Positions 26,723-38,744 of a stretch of DNA of 64,000 nt are shown piece by piece (position 1 is the stretch's first letter; each line of letters opens with the position of its first letter). Source of the stretch: CAWIJK01 sp963836375 (lineage in GTDB: Bacteria; Actinomycetota; Acidimicrobiia; Acidimicrobiales; RAAP-2); NCBI GenBank assembly GCA_963836375.1, contig CAWIJK010000001.1, positions 806,001 through 870,000 on the forward strand. Reading direction: 5' to 3'. Both the position numbers and the translations under genes were made by a program. The notes beneath the pieces are model-generated. The model saw nothing but the letters and a program-made list of their open reading frames with translations. It did not search any database and was not told the origin of the DNA.

Positions 26723-28039
26723 ATGATCACTCGCAAGAATCCCTCGATGGCCACCGCCGGTTTCAGCCGTGCCTTCGTCGGCACCCTGGGCGTCGTTCTT
26801 GTTGCCTCCCTGGTAGCTGGACTCGCCCCAGCCACCAGCGGGGCCGCATCGGGCCCACGGTTGCCCACGACTGATCCCTTCTACCGCTGGAACGGATCGC
26901 TCACGCACGACGCGCCGGGCACGGTGCTTCGAACGCGCTCGGTTCGCATCACCAGAGCCGGCACCCCGACTCAGGTGCGCGCGACCCAGCTGCTCTACGT
27001 GACCACCGATGAGCTCAGTCGCAGAACGGTCTCGGTCGTCACGGTTCTCCAGCCGGTGGACACAGGCGCTTCGGCGCCCACCCGACTGGTCTCCTACCAG
27101 GAGCCCTACGACGCGCTTGGCGCGCAGTGCGACCCCAGCTACACCCTCCAGTTGCTGGCGCTGCACGAGACGAGCGCTGTGCCCGTCCCCTTGCAGTACG
27201 TTGCCGCCGGCTACAGCGTGGTCACTGCGGACTACGAGGGGGAGGATCTCGCCTATGGGGCTGGCCAACAGAGCGGTTACGAGACCCTCGATGGCATCCG
27301 GGCAGCTGAGAAGTGGCTCGGTGTGCCCGAGGTCTCCACGCCGGTGGGCATGGTCGGCTATTCGGGCGGTTCCATCGCCACTGAGTTCGCCTCCGAATTG
27401 GCGCCCCGCTATGCCCCTCACCTCGACATCGTGGGCGTGGCCGAAGGCGGCGTCCCGGTCGATCTGTACCACAACCTGGCATACGTCGACCATGCAGGTT
27501 CGAGCTGGACCTGGGTCATCGGGGCCCTCACGGTCGGCCTGTTCCGGGGCTTCGACCTCCACAACCTCGACAGCTACCTCACGCGCCGGGGCATTGCCGC
27601 ACTCAACGCCGATCGGACGCAGTGCCCCGGTGGCTTCACCGCTCTGACGATCGAGCAGCTGTTCAAGCCCCAGTACCGGGACTTCGCCAAGGTGCCCCGC
27701 TTTGTCGGAATCCTCAACCACCTCATCATGAGCCGGACGGGCACACCACGGGGCCCGCTGTTCATCGGCGTCGGCCTCTCGGACTCGATCGGTGACGGGG
27801 TCATGGTCGAAAAGGACGTCCAGGAGCTCGCGTCGACCTACTGTCAGCGAGGCGTCCCCGTCGAGTTCCAGGTCTACAAAGGACTCATCCACACTCAGGC
27901 GGGCCCACCGTTCTTCGAGCAGTCTCAGGCCTTCTTGTCCCAACGGTTCGAGAACATGCCCTTCCAGAGCGGCTGCAGTGGTATCGGTCCGGGCAACGCA
28001 CTCGCCCCGGTGCTCGCGCCCCAGTCGCCCCGGGGATAG
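26723..28039 (+). CDS. Secreted lipase/esterase (LIP secretory lipase family)
   Basis: 438 residues with a signal peptide (helix VGTLGVVLVASLVAGLAP, cleavage near SGAASG). The alpha/beta-hydrolase core has the nucleophile elbow VGMVGYSGGSIATEF, and SDYxG-like context ADYEGEDLAYGAGQQ matches the secretory lipase (LIP) family. Asp and His candidates lie in GVGLSDSIGDGV and LIHTQAG. It probably cleaves acyl esters outside the cell. ATG 26723; an in-frame ATG at 26747 would shorten the n-region. Six cysteines outside the signal could form disulfides. Confidence 0.82.
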   Translation: MITRKNPSMATAGFSRAFVGTLGVVLVASLVAGLAPATSGAASGPRLPTTDPFYRWNGSLTHDAPGTVLRTRSVRITRAGTPTQVRATQLLYVTTDELSRRTVSVVTVLQPVDTGASAPTRLVSYQEPYDALGAQCDPSYTLQLLALHETSAVPVPLQYVAAGYSVVTADYEGEDLAYGAGQQSGYETLDGIRAAEKWLGVPEVSTPVGMVGYSGGSIATEFASELAPRYAPHLDIVGVAEGGVPVDLYHNLAYVDHAGSSWTWVIGALTVGLFRGFDLHNLDSYLTRRGIAALNADRTQCPGGFTALTIEQLFKPQYRDFAKVPRFVGILNHLIMSRTGTPRGPLFIGVGLSDSIGDGVMVEKDVQELASTYCQRGVPVEFQVYKGLIHTQAGPPFFEQSQAFLSQRFENMPFQSGCSGIGPGNALAPVLAPQSPRG

Positions 28040-28051
28040 GGCGGGCCCGCT

Positions 28052-29152
28052 TCAGGCGGCCAGCGAGCCCAGCCGCACGAGCAGGGACTCGAGCAGGAGC
28101 GTCTCGTTGGGGTTGTGCTCGAGCGACGCGGCCACCGTGGTGATCAGGTCGACGGCCGCCGCAAAACCCCGTCCGGGTGATCCGGGGGCCGGGGCCGGCG
28201 CGCTCAGTGCCTCGGCCAACCGGTCCCGGTAGGCGCGGGCCAGGACCCCGAGGCCGATCCGCAGCTCGTCGGTGCGCCAGCGACGTTCTTCGCGGTGCTG
28301 GCGGTCGACGACCTCCTTGCGCCCCGGGACCCCCCGCTCGCCCAGTTCCTTGGCCTCCTCGGCCATCGCCTCGAGCTCGGCGGCGTGGTGGGCCTTCAAG
28401 GGCACCAGGGCGGCGTCGGCCGCCCCCAGCAGTTGGCGGGCCAGGCGGCCGGCCGTCGCCCCGTGGCCGTCGAGCACGGCCGGCACCGATCGCCAGAGCG
28501 CCAGGCGCTCGGCGAAGTCGGGGTCCTCGGCCACCAGGGCGGCCCGCCCCAGGTCCCCCGCCGCCCCCTCGGCCACCAGGGCCGCCTGGGGGGCGGGGAC
28601 CCCGCGGTCCTCCAGCCACCGGGCGATCGTCCCGGTCGGCACCGGCGGGAACTCCACCTCCACGCAGCGGCTGGCCACGGTGACCAGCTCGGGGGGGATG
28701 GCATCGGCCAGCAGCACGAACACCGTCGAGGCCGGTGGTTCTTCGATCGTCTTCAACAATGCCGGGGCCGAGCGGACGGCCAGGTGCAGGTCGGTGACGA
28801 CCAGCACCTGGCGGGACGCTTCGAAGGGCCGGCGCTGGGCCAGGCCGACCAGGCGCCGGGCCTCGTCGACCCCGAGCGAGGCGCCGGTGCGCTCGACGGT
28901 CACCAGGTCCGGGTGGGTCCCGGCCAGGGCCCGGTGGCAGGTGGCGCAGTGCCCGCAGCCCCCCTCGGGGCACAACAGCGCGGCGGCGAAGGCCCGGGCG
29001 GCGGCCCGGGTCCCGGACCCCTCGGCCCCGCAGAACAGGTAGGCGTGCACCGGATCCCGGGCCGCCGCCCGCAGCGCTTGGACGGCCCGGGGCTGGCCGA
29101 CCACCTCGGCGAAGAGGGCGGCCACCGGGTGCTCCTCGGGCCCCAGGGTCAC
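28052..29152 (-). CDS. holB: DNA polymerase III subunit delta'
   Basis: Clamp-loader subunit of 366 residues. It starts VVGQPRAVQALRAAARD; the P-loop is degenerate (FCGAEGSGTRAAAR, Lys replaced), as expected for the ATPase-dead delta' subunit. The zinc knuckle has four cysteines in CPEGGCGHCATC, and LLKTIEEPPASTVFVLL is the SRC-neighbour block. GTG 29152 overlaps the tmk stop as GTGA, so translation is coupled in the topA-tmk-holB run. It acts with gamma/tau and delta in loading the sliding clamp. Confidence 0.88.
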   Translation of the reverse strand: MTLGPEEHPVAALFAEVVGQPRAVQALRAAARDPVHAYLFCGAEGSGTRAAARAFAAALLCPEGGCGHCATCHRALAGTHPDLVTVERTGASLGVDEARRLVGLAQRRPFEASRQVLVVTDLHLAVRSAPALLKTIEEPPASTVFVLLADAIPPELVTVASRCVEVEFPPVPTGTIARWLEDRGVPAPQAALVAEGAAGDLGRAALVAEDPDFAERLALWRSVPAVLDGHGATAGRLARQLLGAADAALVPLKAHHAAELEAMAEEAKELGERGVPGRKEVVDRQHREERRWRTDELRIGLGVLARAYRDRLAEALSAPAPAPGSPGRGFAAAVDLITTVAASLEHNPNETLLLESLLVRLGSLAA

Positions 29153-29784
29153 CGCACCCCCCCGGGCACCGGCCCCAGCCGCTCGGCCACGGCGGCGGCG
29201 ACGGCGGCCCCAACCTCGTCGATGCCGGCCGTGCCGTCGACGACGGCCCAGTGGTCGGGATCGGCCCGGGCCAGGGCGACGAAGCCGTGGCGGACCCGCT
29301 CGTGGAAGTCGGGGTCCAGGCGCTCGAGCCGGTCGGCCGAGGCCGCGGCGAGCCGCCGGCGGGCCACGTCGACCGGCACGTCCACCAGGACCGACAGGTC
29401 CGCCTCGGTCCCCCCCGCCGCCCAGGCCACGACCTGGCGCAGCGAGTCGGTGCTGAGCCCGCGTCCCCAGCCCTGGTAGGCGAGGGTCGACCCGCTGAAA
29501 CGGTCGGTGACCACCCAGCGCCCCTCGGCCAGGGCCGGCGCCACGACCTCTGCGACGTGCTGGGCCCGGTCGGCCGCCATGACCAGGGCCTCGGCCCGGG
29601 GGACCGGCCCGGGTCGGTCGGGGTCGAGGACCAGGGCCCGCAGGGCCCGGCCCAGCTCGGTGGCGCCCGGCTCGAAGGTGGCGAGCGCCCCGAGGTCGCG
29701 GGCCAAGAGCTGGGCCTGGGTCGACTTGCCGCACCCGTCGATCCCCTCGAGGGCGATCAGGCGCCCCCGGCCCGTCTCGTTCAC
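29149..29784 (-). CDS. tmk: Thymidylate kinase
   Basis: dTMP kinase of 211 residues, making dTDP for DNA synthesis. P-loop IALEGIDGCGKSTQAQLL; the DR(Y/F) motif is VVTDRFSGSTLAYQGWG. The usual LID region is basic (RRRLAAASADRLERLD). Starts with a GTG overlapping the topA stop by 4 nt (GTGA) and ends overlapping holB the same way. Length is normal for the family. Confidence 0.93.
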   Translation of the reverse strand: MNETGRGRLIALEGIDGCGKSTQAQLLARDLGALATFEPGATELGRALRALVLDPDRPGPVPRAEALVMAADRAQHVAEVVAPALAEGRWVVTDRFSGSTLAYQGWGRGLSTDSLRQVVAWAAGGTEADLSVLVDVPVDVARRRLAAASADRLERLDPDFHERVRHGFVALARADPDHWAVVDGTAGIDEVGAAVAAAVAERLGPVPGGVR

Positions 29785-32663
29785 TCCCCGGTGGGCGCCT
29801 GGTCCCCCTCGGCGCCGGCTCGCTCCGACGTGGCGGTGGCCCCGGCCGCCTGCTTGGGTGCCGCCCGCTTGGCGGCGGCCTTCTTGGCCGTGGCCTTCTT
29901 GGCCGCGGCCTTCTTGGGGGTGGCCTTCTTGGTGGCGGCCTTCTTGGCCGGGACCTTCTTGGCTGTCTTCTTGGCGCCGGTGGCCCGGCGGCGGGTGGAG
30001 GGCCCGGCCGCCCGGCGCTCGGCCAGCAGCTCGGCCGCCCGCTCGACGGTGACCGACTCGATGCTGTCCCCCTTGCGCAGCGAGGCGTTGGTGGTGCCGT
30101 CGGTCACATAGGGCCCGAAGCGCCCCTCGCGCAGTACGACGGGCAACCCGGTGTCGGGATCGTTGCCCAGCTCGCGCAGCGGGCCGGCGGCGGCCCGGCC
30201 CCTGCGGGTCTTGGGCTGGGCGAAGATCGCCCGGGCCTCGTCCAGGCCGACGGTCAGCAGCTGCTCTTCGGAGGTGAGGCTCCTCGTGTCCTTGCCCCGC
30301 TTGAGATAGGGCCCGAACTTGCCGTTGTGGGCCGTCACCTCCTCGCCGGTCTCGGGGTCGGTGCCCACCACCCGGGGGATCTGCAGGAGGGACAGGGCGT
30401 CGTCCAGGGTGAGGGTGGCCGGCGACATCGAGGCGAACAGCGACGAGGTGCGGGGCTTGGGGGACCCGTCGACCACCTCGCCCAGCTGGACGTAGGGGCC
30501 GAAGCGGCCCGCCCGCACCTGGACCTCGAGCCCGGTGTCGGGGTCGGTGCCCAGCACACGGTCGTTGGACGGCGCGGCGAGGAGCTCGACGGCCCGCTCG
30601 ATGGTCAGCTCGTCGGGGGCCAGGTCGTCGGGGATCGAGGCCCGGTCCTCCCCCCGCTGGAGGTAGGGGCCGTAGCGGCCGACGCGGACCACGATCGGCT
30701 GACCGTCGCCGTCGGCCCCGATGGGGATGGAGTTGATCTCCCGGGCGTCGATCTCGCCCAGGTGGGTGGCCACGGCCGACTTCAGGCCCAGGCGCCCGGT
30801 GTCGCCGTCGTCGGGCCGGGCCCCGTTGCCCGCCGCGCCGGTGCTGCCCGACGCCGGCTCGCCCGAGCCGAAGTAGAAGCGGGTCAACCAGGGCAGGGCC
30901 TCCTCGCGCCCTTCGGCGATCTGGTCGAGGTCGTCTTCCATCGAGGCGGTGAAGCCGTAGTCGACCAGGTCGGCGAAGTAGCGCTCGAGCAGGCCGACCA
31001 CGGCGAAGGCGGTGAAGCTGGGCACGAGGGCGGTGCCCTTCTTCCAGACATAACCCCGGTCCAAGATGGTGGCGATGACGCTGGCGTAGGTCGAGGGCCG
31101 GCCGACCCCGAGTTCCTCCATCGCCTTGACCAGGGAGGCCTCGGTGTAGCGGGCCGGGGGCTGGGTGGAGTGCGACCCGGGCTCGAAGCCCACGCCGGCC
31201 AGCGGGTCGCCCTCGGACAGGGCGGGCAGGACCACCTCACGGTCGGCCAGCTCGGCCTCGGGGTCGTCCTCGCCCTCGACATAGGCCCGCAGGAAGCCCG
31301 GGAAGCTGATCACCCGCCCGCTGGCCGAGAACTCGGCCTCGGCCCCGGCCAGCAGCGGTGCCCCCTCGGGCATGGTGCCGGCCAGGCGGACCTGGGCGCT
31401 GGTCCCGGTGGCGTCGGCCATCTGGGAGGCGACGGTGCGCTTCCAGATGAGCTCGTAGAGGCGGAGCTCGTCGCCGGTGAGCGAGCGGGCGGCCACCTCG
31501 GGGGTCCGGAAGGTCTCCCCCGAGGGCCGGATGGCCTCATGGGCCTCCTGGGCGTTCTTCACCTTGCGCTCGTAGCGTCGAGGCGCCTCGGGGACGTACT
31601 CGGGCCCGTAGAGGGTGGTGGCCTGGGTGCGGGCCGCCCCGAGGGCCTCGTCGGACAGGGTGGTCGAGTCGGTGCGCATGTAGGTGATCCAGCCCTGCTC
31701 GTAGAGGCGCTGGGCCACCTGCATGGCCCGCTGGGCACTGAAGCGGAGCTTGCGCCCTGCCTCCTGTTGGAGGGTGGAGGTCATAAAGGGCGGGGCCGGC
31801 GAGCGCCGGAACGGCTTCTCGGTGACCGAGCGGACCCCGAAAGGGCGACCGGCCAGGCCCTCGGCCAGGGCCCGGGCCTCGGGCTCGTCGAGGACCCGCA
31901 CCGCACCCTCGGCCCGGCGCTCGCCGGTGGCCGAGAAGTCCCGCCCGCTGGCCAAGGTGACCCCGTCGAGGGCGACCAACGAGGCCCCGAAGCTGGTGGG
32001 GGTAGCGGCCTCGGCGCTGCCGGCGGCAGTGGAGAAGGTGCCCTCCACCCCCCACCAGGTGGCTGAGCGGAAGGCCATGCGGGCCCGCTCGCGTTCGACG
32101 ACCATCCGGGTGGCCACGCTCTGGACCCGGCCGGCCGACAGCCGGGGCATCACCTTCTTCCACAGCACCGGGGAGACCTCGTAGCCGTAGAGACGGTCGA
32201 GGATGCGGCGGGCCTCTTGGGCGTCGACCAGCCGGCGGTCGAGCTCGCGCCACTCCTCGACGGCGCGCAGGATGGCCGTCGGGGTGATCTCGTGGAAGAC
32301 CATCCGCTTGACCGGCACCGTGGGGGCCAGCACCTCGGAGAGGTGCCAGGCGATCGACTCGCCCTCGCGGTCCTCGTCGGTGGCCAGGTACAGCTCGTCG
32401 GCCCCCTTCAACAGGCGTTTTAGGTTGGCCACCACCGACTTCTTCTCCGGCGAGACGACATAGAGCGGCTTGAAGCCGTTGTCGACGTCGACGCCCAGGC
32501 GGGCCCAGCCCTCGCCCTTGTAGGCGGCGGGCACCTCGTCGGCGCCCCGCGGCAGGTCCCGGATGTGCCCGACCGAGGACTCCACGATGAAGTCGGGCCC
32601 GAGCATCCCGCCGATGGTCCGGGCCTTGGCCGGGGATTCGACGATGACCAGGGCCTTACCCAC
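29781..32663 (-). CDS. topA: DNA topoisomerase I with Lys/Ala-rich tail
   Basis: Type IA topoisomerase of 960 residues, relaxing negative supercoils. The TOPRIM domain has ALVIVESPAKARTIG and the acidic triad in YLATDEDREGESIAW. The active tyrosine is in GWITYMRTDSTTLS. Four C-terminal repeats follow (GRYGPYLQRGED, GRFGPYVQLGE, GKFGPYLKRGKD, GRFGPYVTDG). The end is a lysine/alanine/proline-rich tail of about 60 residues (AKKVPAKKAATKKATP pattern) like that of actinobacterial TopA, used for DNA binding. GTG 32663 has GAGGCGG 8 nt upstream; the GTG at 32672 is too close to it. Confidence 0.93.
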   Translation of the reverse strand: MGKALVIVESPAKARTIGGMLGPDFIVESSVGHIRDLPRGADEVPAAYKGEGWARLGVDVDNGFKPLYVVSPEKKSVVANLKRLLKGADELYLATDEDREGESIAWHLSEVLAPTVPVKRMVFHEITPTAILRAVEEWRELDRRLVDAQEARRILDRLYGYEVSPVLWKKVMPRLSAGRVQSVATRMVVERERARMAFRSATWWGVEGTFSTAAGSAEAATPTSFGASLVALDGVTLASGRDFSATGERRAEGAVRVLDEPEARALAEGLAGRPFGVRSVTEKPFRRSPAPPFMTSTLQQEAGRKLRFSAQRAMQVAQRLYEQGWITYMRTDSTTLSDEALGAARTQATTLYGPEYVPEAPRRYERKVKNAQEAHEAIRPSGETFRTPEVAARSLTGDELRLYELIWKRTVASQMADATGTSAQVRLAGTMPEGAPLLAGAEAEFSASGRVISFPGFLRAYVEGEDDPEAELADREVVLPALSEGDPLAGVGFEPGSHSTQPPARYTEASLVKAMEELGVGRPSTYASVIATILDRGYVWKKGTALVPSFTAFAVVGLLERYFADLVDYGFTASMEDDLDQIAEGREEALPWLTRFYFGSGEPASGSTGAAGNGARPDDGDTGRLGLKSAVATHLGEIDAREINSIPIGADGDGQPIVVRVGRYGPYLQRGEDRASIPDDLAPDELTIERAVELLAAPSNDRVLGTDPDTGLEVQVRAGRFGPYVQLGEVVDGSPKPRTSSLFASMSPATLTLDDALSLLQIPRVVGTDPETGEEVTAHNGKFGPYLKRGKDTRSLTSEEQLLTVGLDEARAIFAQPKTRRGRAAAGPLRELGNDPDTGLPVVLREGRFGPYVTDGTTNASLRKGDSIESVTVERAAELLAERRAAGPSTRRRATGAKKTAKKVPAKKAATKKATPKKAAAKKATAKKAAAKRAAPKQAAGATATSERAGAEGDQAPTGE

Positions 32664-32810
32664 GGCGGGCACCGCCTCGGGGCGGCATCGGGGGTGTCGG
32701 GGTCCGCGTCACGACGACAGGCTCACGGCAACAGGCTCCCACTGTCAAGGGGCGCTCCGGGTCCTCCCAGCTCACGAGGGGTGAGGGGGCCGGGAGCCGG
32801 GGGGCCGGGC

Positions 32811-35207
<2,397 letters not shown>

Positions 35208-35396
35208 GCGGGGTGTTCCCTTTCTCGTGCCTGGTCGGGCGCAGGCGCAGGGCCTGGGCGCCGATCCGGCGTGGTGATCGGACGGCTTGTGGGCGCGCCG
35301 GGAGATGCCTGTCGGCGCAGCGGGCCGTGGGGACGATAGCGACTCGGCCCCCCCAGGGGCAAGGAAGCCCGCCCCCGGGGCCCCCGGCCTGGGACC

Positions 35397-37925
35397 TCAG
35401 CTGTTGGTCGGACCGCCCACCAGTTCGTAGTCGGGGTTCAAGATGGCCAGCCGGCGGCCCCAGGCCCCCACCATGCCCTCGGCCACCAGCCGGGCGCCCG
35501 GCTCGATGCCCGGGATGCGGGGCCGGCCCTGGAAGACGAGCAAGAGGCCCCCGGTCCCGTCGGTCAGCACGCACTCGAGGTTGGTGGTGCCGGCCTTGGG
35601 CTGGACCCGGACCGACTTGACCCGCCCGGCCACCCGGACCCGCTGGCGGTAGTGGACCTCGGCGATCGACTGGCAGTCCGACGCCCGGTCGGCCAGGGCC
35701 CGGTCGGCCGCCCCGACCGCCCCTCCCTTGGCCCGCTCCCGGCGGGTGGGCTCGGCCGCCGGGCCCGTCCGGTGCTCCGGCATTGGAGCCCCGGGCCCGG
35801 GCCCCTCGGGGCCGGCCGACGCCTGGACCTCCTCGACGACCGAGCGGTAGCGCCGAGCCCGCAGGGCCAGAGAACCCCGCAGGTTGTAGGGGATGATGGT
35901 GGCGCTCACGTGGGGGACCTGGCTCACGACCTCGGAGATCTTGTCGGCCGTGCGGTCGTGCAAGAAGCGTTGCCAACCGAACGCATAGGCCCGGCGGGGC
36001 AAGAGCACCGTGCACTCGGTGTCGCCGTCGCGCACCGCATCGGCCACCAGTTCGATGGCGGCGCGGGCCAGGCGACGGTCCGGCACCTCGACGATGTCGA
36101 GCGGGAGTCTGGACAGCCCGAGGCGCCGCCATTCCTCGTCCAGCGCCCGGGTCGCCGCCGAGTCCACGTCGAAGTGCACCGCCCGGATGTCGTCGGGGGT
36201 GAGGGCGCGGCGCGTACTGGAGGGCCCGGGCCGCGGCGACGTCGAGGCGGTCAACCAGGACGACCACCACGTGGCGACGAAGGATCGGCGCCTCGGCCGC
36301 CTGGGCCGCTCCGGCCTCCAGCTCGTCCTCCTCTTTGGCGTACTGGCGGTGCAGCCGGATCAGGGCGAACACCCCCAGCGGGAGGATGATCACGATCGCC
36401 CAAGCGCCCTCGCTGAACTTGGTCAAGATGATGATGACGTCGACGATGAACGACAGCACGGCCGAGGTCCCGTTGATCATCGCCCGGCGGCGCCAATGGT
36501 CCTCACGGTGGCGCTGGTGGTAGCGGACCATGCCGGCGCCGGCCATCGTGAAGCCGGTGAACACGCCGATGGCGTACAGGGGGATCAGGTTGTCGACCTG
36601 GGCCCGAGTGATGATGAGGAGGACGACCGAGACCACGGTGAGCACGATGATCCCGGTGGAGAAGACGAGGCGGTGGCCGCGCCGGGTCAGCTGGCGCGGC
36701 AGGTAGGAGTCGTCGGCGGCGAAGCTGGCCAGGAAGGGAAACCCGGTGAAGCTGGTGTTGGCCGCCAAAACCAGGATGAACATGGTGCTGGCCTGCAGCA
36801 GCACGAACAGCGTCCGGCCCAGGGCGGCATTGCCGTAGACGTACTTGGCGATCTGTGAGACCACGGTCGGGGTGCCCGAGACGTAGGGCACCGGATGGGT
36901 GATCGACGCCAGAGCACTGACCCCGAGCACCAGGGTGCCCAGGATCAGGCTCATCCAGATCATCGTGATCCTGGCGTTGCGGGCCTCGGGTTTGCGGAAC
37001 ACGCTCACCCCGTTGGAGATGGCCTCGGTGCCGGTCAGGGCCGACCCCCCCGACGCGAACGAGCGCATCAACACGAAGATCCCCGCCCCGTAGAGCAGCC
37101 CGGTGCTCGGATGACCGATCGGGATGGCGCCCGGTTGGTGGATCGAGTGGGCGTGTAGTTCGCCCAGGGCGGCCCGGACCAGGCCCACGGCGAGGAGCAG
37201 CACCATGTTCGCCACGAAGAAGTACGTCGGCAGCGCGAAGACCCGCCCGGCCTCGCGCACCCCGCGCAGGTTGCCGTAGGAGATGAGCAACACCAAGCCG
37301 ACGGCGATCCAGGTCGTGCCCGGAGTCAGCGCGGGGAACACCGAGGTGAGGGCGGCCACACCGGCGGCCACCGACACGGCCACCGTCAAGGTGTAGTCGA
37401 TGAGCAGGGAGACCGCGGCGACCTGGGCGACATTCAGCCCGAAGTTCTCCCGGGCCACCACGTAGGCGCCGCCGGCCTTCGTGTAGACCTTCACCACCTC
37501 GAGATACGAGAGGGTCACGAAGGCCAACACCACGATGACGGCCACGCTGACCGGGACCAGGAGCGAGAAGGCCGCCACCCCGATGACCTTGACCAGCGGG
37601 ATCAGGGCCTGCTCGGAGGCGTAGGCCGACGACGAGATGACGTCCGAGGACAGCACGGCGAGCGCGGTCGGCCGTCCGAGGCGTTCGCTCGAGAGTTGCT
37701 CGGTCACCAGTGGCGGACCGAGCAATTTGTTCTTCAGGCGGTAGCGAAGGGTCTCGGGGTAGTCGGCCGCCGCGCCGGGGGAAGCACCAGCGGGAGCGCT
37801 GGGGCGTTGATCGGGCCTCGTTGGAGGCCGGCCGAGCCCGAATGTCCGTCGCCGGGCTCGTCGACGGTGAGGGCACGGCCAGTCCCGCTGCCGGTCACCT
37901 CACCGTCGATCTCCTCGGGGTTCAC
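35397..37925 (-). CDS. APC-family permease with C-terminal OB-fold; two frame breaks
   Basis: An amino acid/polyamine-type permease. RYRLKNKLLGPPL, then DVISSSAYASEQALIPL opens a 12-helix core, followed by the soluble YdaO-like domain (RAVHFDVDSAATRALDEEW). Two one-base breaks interrupt it. One base seems missing in the GGGGG run at 37777-37781; one seems extra near 36213, where removing a C gives LQYARALTPDDIRAV. They cancel out (842 residues in all). After the permease, an unbroken linker joins an OB-fold (VRVAGRVKSVRVQPKAG to LVAEGMVGAWGRRLAILNPD). GTG 37925 has TACTCT 6 nt upstream. It is divergent from two TrkA genes, as Rv2690c is in mycobacteria. Confidence 0.8.
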
Positions 37926-37931
37926 TGCCCA

Positions 37932-37937
37932 AGAGTA
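37932..37937 (-). promoter_or_regulatory. -10 element TACTCT, leaderless start
   Basis: TACTCT on the minus strand ends 6 nt before the GTG at 37925. It supports that start for the permease even though the permease-coding frame is only joined after a frame break. Confidence 0.5.
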
Positions 37938-38006
37938 GAGCCGAGCGGGCGTGTCGGCGTTCACGCGTGCTTTACAGCCCACCCCTGGGCCGTGTTGGAT
38001 GGCCCG

Positions 38007-38741
38007 GTGCACGTCATCGTGGTGGGATGCGGCCGGGTGGGATCGGGCCTGGCAATGGCCCTGAGCGCCGAGGGTCATTCGGTGGCCATCATCGACCGCA
38101 GCCCCCGTGCTTTCCGCCGGCTCCCGCCACAGTTCGCCGGGCGGCAGGTGGTGGGGTCGGGTTTCGACCGTGACGACCTCGAGAAGGCGGGCGCCGTGGG
38201 TGCCGACGCCCTGGCCGCGGTCACCAGCGGGGACAACACCAACATCTTGACCGTGAGGATCGCCCGCGAGCTCTACCAGATCCCCCGGGTGGTGGCCCGG
38301 ATCTACGACCCGCGCCGGGCCGAGATCTACCAACGCCTCGGCATCCCCACGGTGGCCACCGTCACCTGGACCATCGACCAGGTCCGCCGGCGACTGCTCG
38401 ACGTGGCCACCGACGACTGGTCGGACCCGACCGGCCGGCTGCTCCTCGTCGACCGCACCCTGCCCGAGCAGTGGTGCGGGCGCAACCTGGCCGAGGTCGA
38501 GTCGCCCGGTTCGATCGAGCTGGTGGCGGTGACTCGATCGGGCCAGCCCCGTCTCGACGGGAGGGAACTGGTCGGCCAGGAGGGAGACGTCCTGCACGTG
38601 GCGGTGATGAAGGGGTCGCTGGACGACTTCGCCCGCCGACTGGACGGCGGTGACGGACCGCTGTCGGGAGCCGTCCAACTCGACGCCGGTGGTCGGCCGG
38701 CGGACGCCGGGGCTCCCGACCCCGACCGCGGGGAGCGCTGA
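38007..38741 (+). CDS. TrkA-type K+ uptake regulatory protein
   Basis: An RCK protein of 244 residues. The Rossmann NAD site is HVIVVGCGRVGSGLAMAL with the acidic end VAIIDRSPRAF; VGSGFDRDDLEKAG and VTSGDNTNILTVRIAR follow. A short TrkA-C domain (IELVAVTRSGQP to EGDVLHVAV) ends the fold, then 35 disordered residues. GTG 38007 is the first start before the fold. It overlaps no gene but is 3 nt from a second TrkA protein. The pair corresponds in order to mycobacterial ceoB-ceoC next to an APC permease and probably gates cation transport. Confidence 0.87.
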   Translation: MHVIVVGCGRVGSGLAMALSAEGHSVAIIDRSPRAFRRLPPQFAGRQVVGSGFDRDDLEKAGAVGADALAAVTSGDNTNILTVRIARELYQIPRVVARIYDPRRAEIYQRLGIPTVATVTWTIDQVRRRLLDVATDDWSDPTGRLLLVDRTLPEQWCGRNLAEVESPGSIELVAVTRSGQPRLDGRELVGQEGDVLHVAVMKGSLDDFARRLDGGDGPLSGAVQLDAGGRPADAGAPDPDRGER

Positions 38742-38744
38742 GCC

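Noticed and set aside
30327..32066. 579-codon + strand frame opposite topA
   Set aside because: Gly/Val/Leu shadow of a well-conserved topoisomerase.
35783..35783. Separate OB-fold gene starting at the internal ATG 35783
   Set aside because: No stop separates it from the permease and no ribosome site is seen; a fusion is simpler, though internal initiation cannot be excluded.
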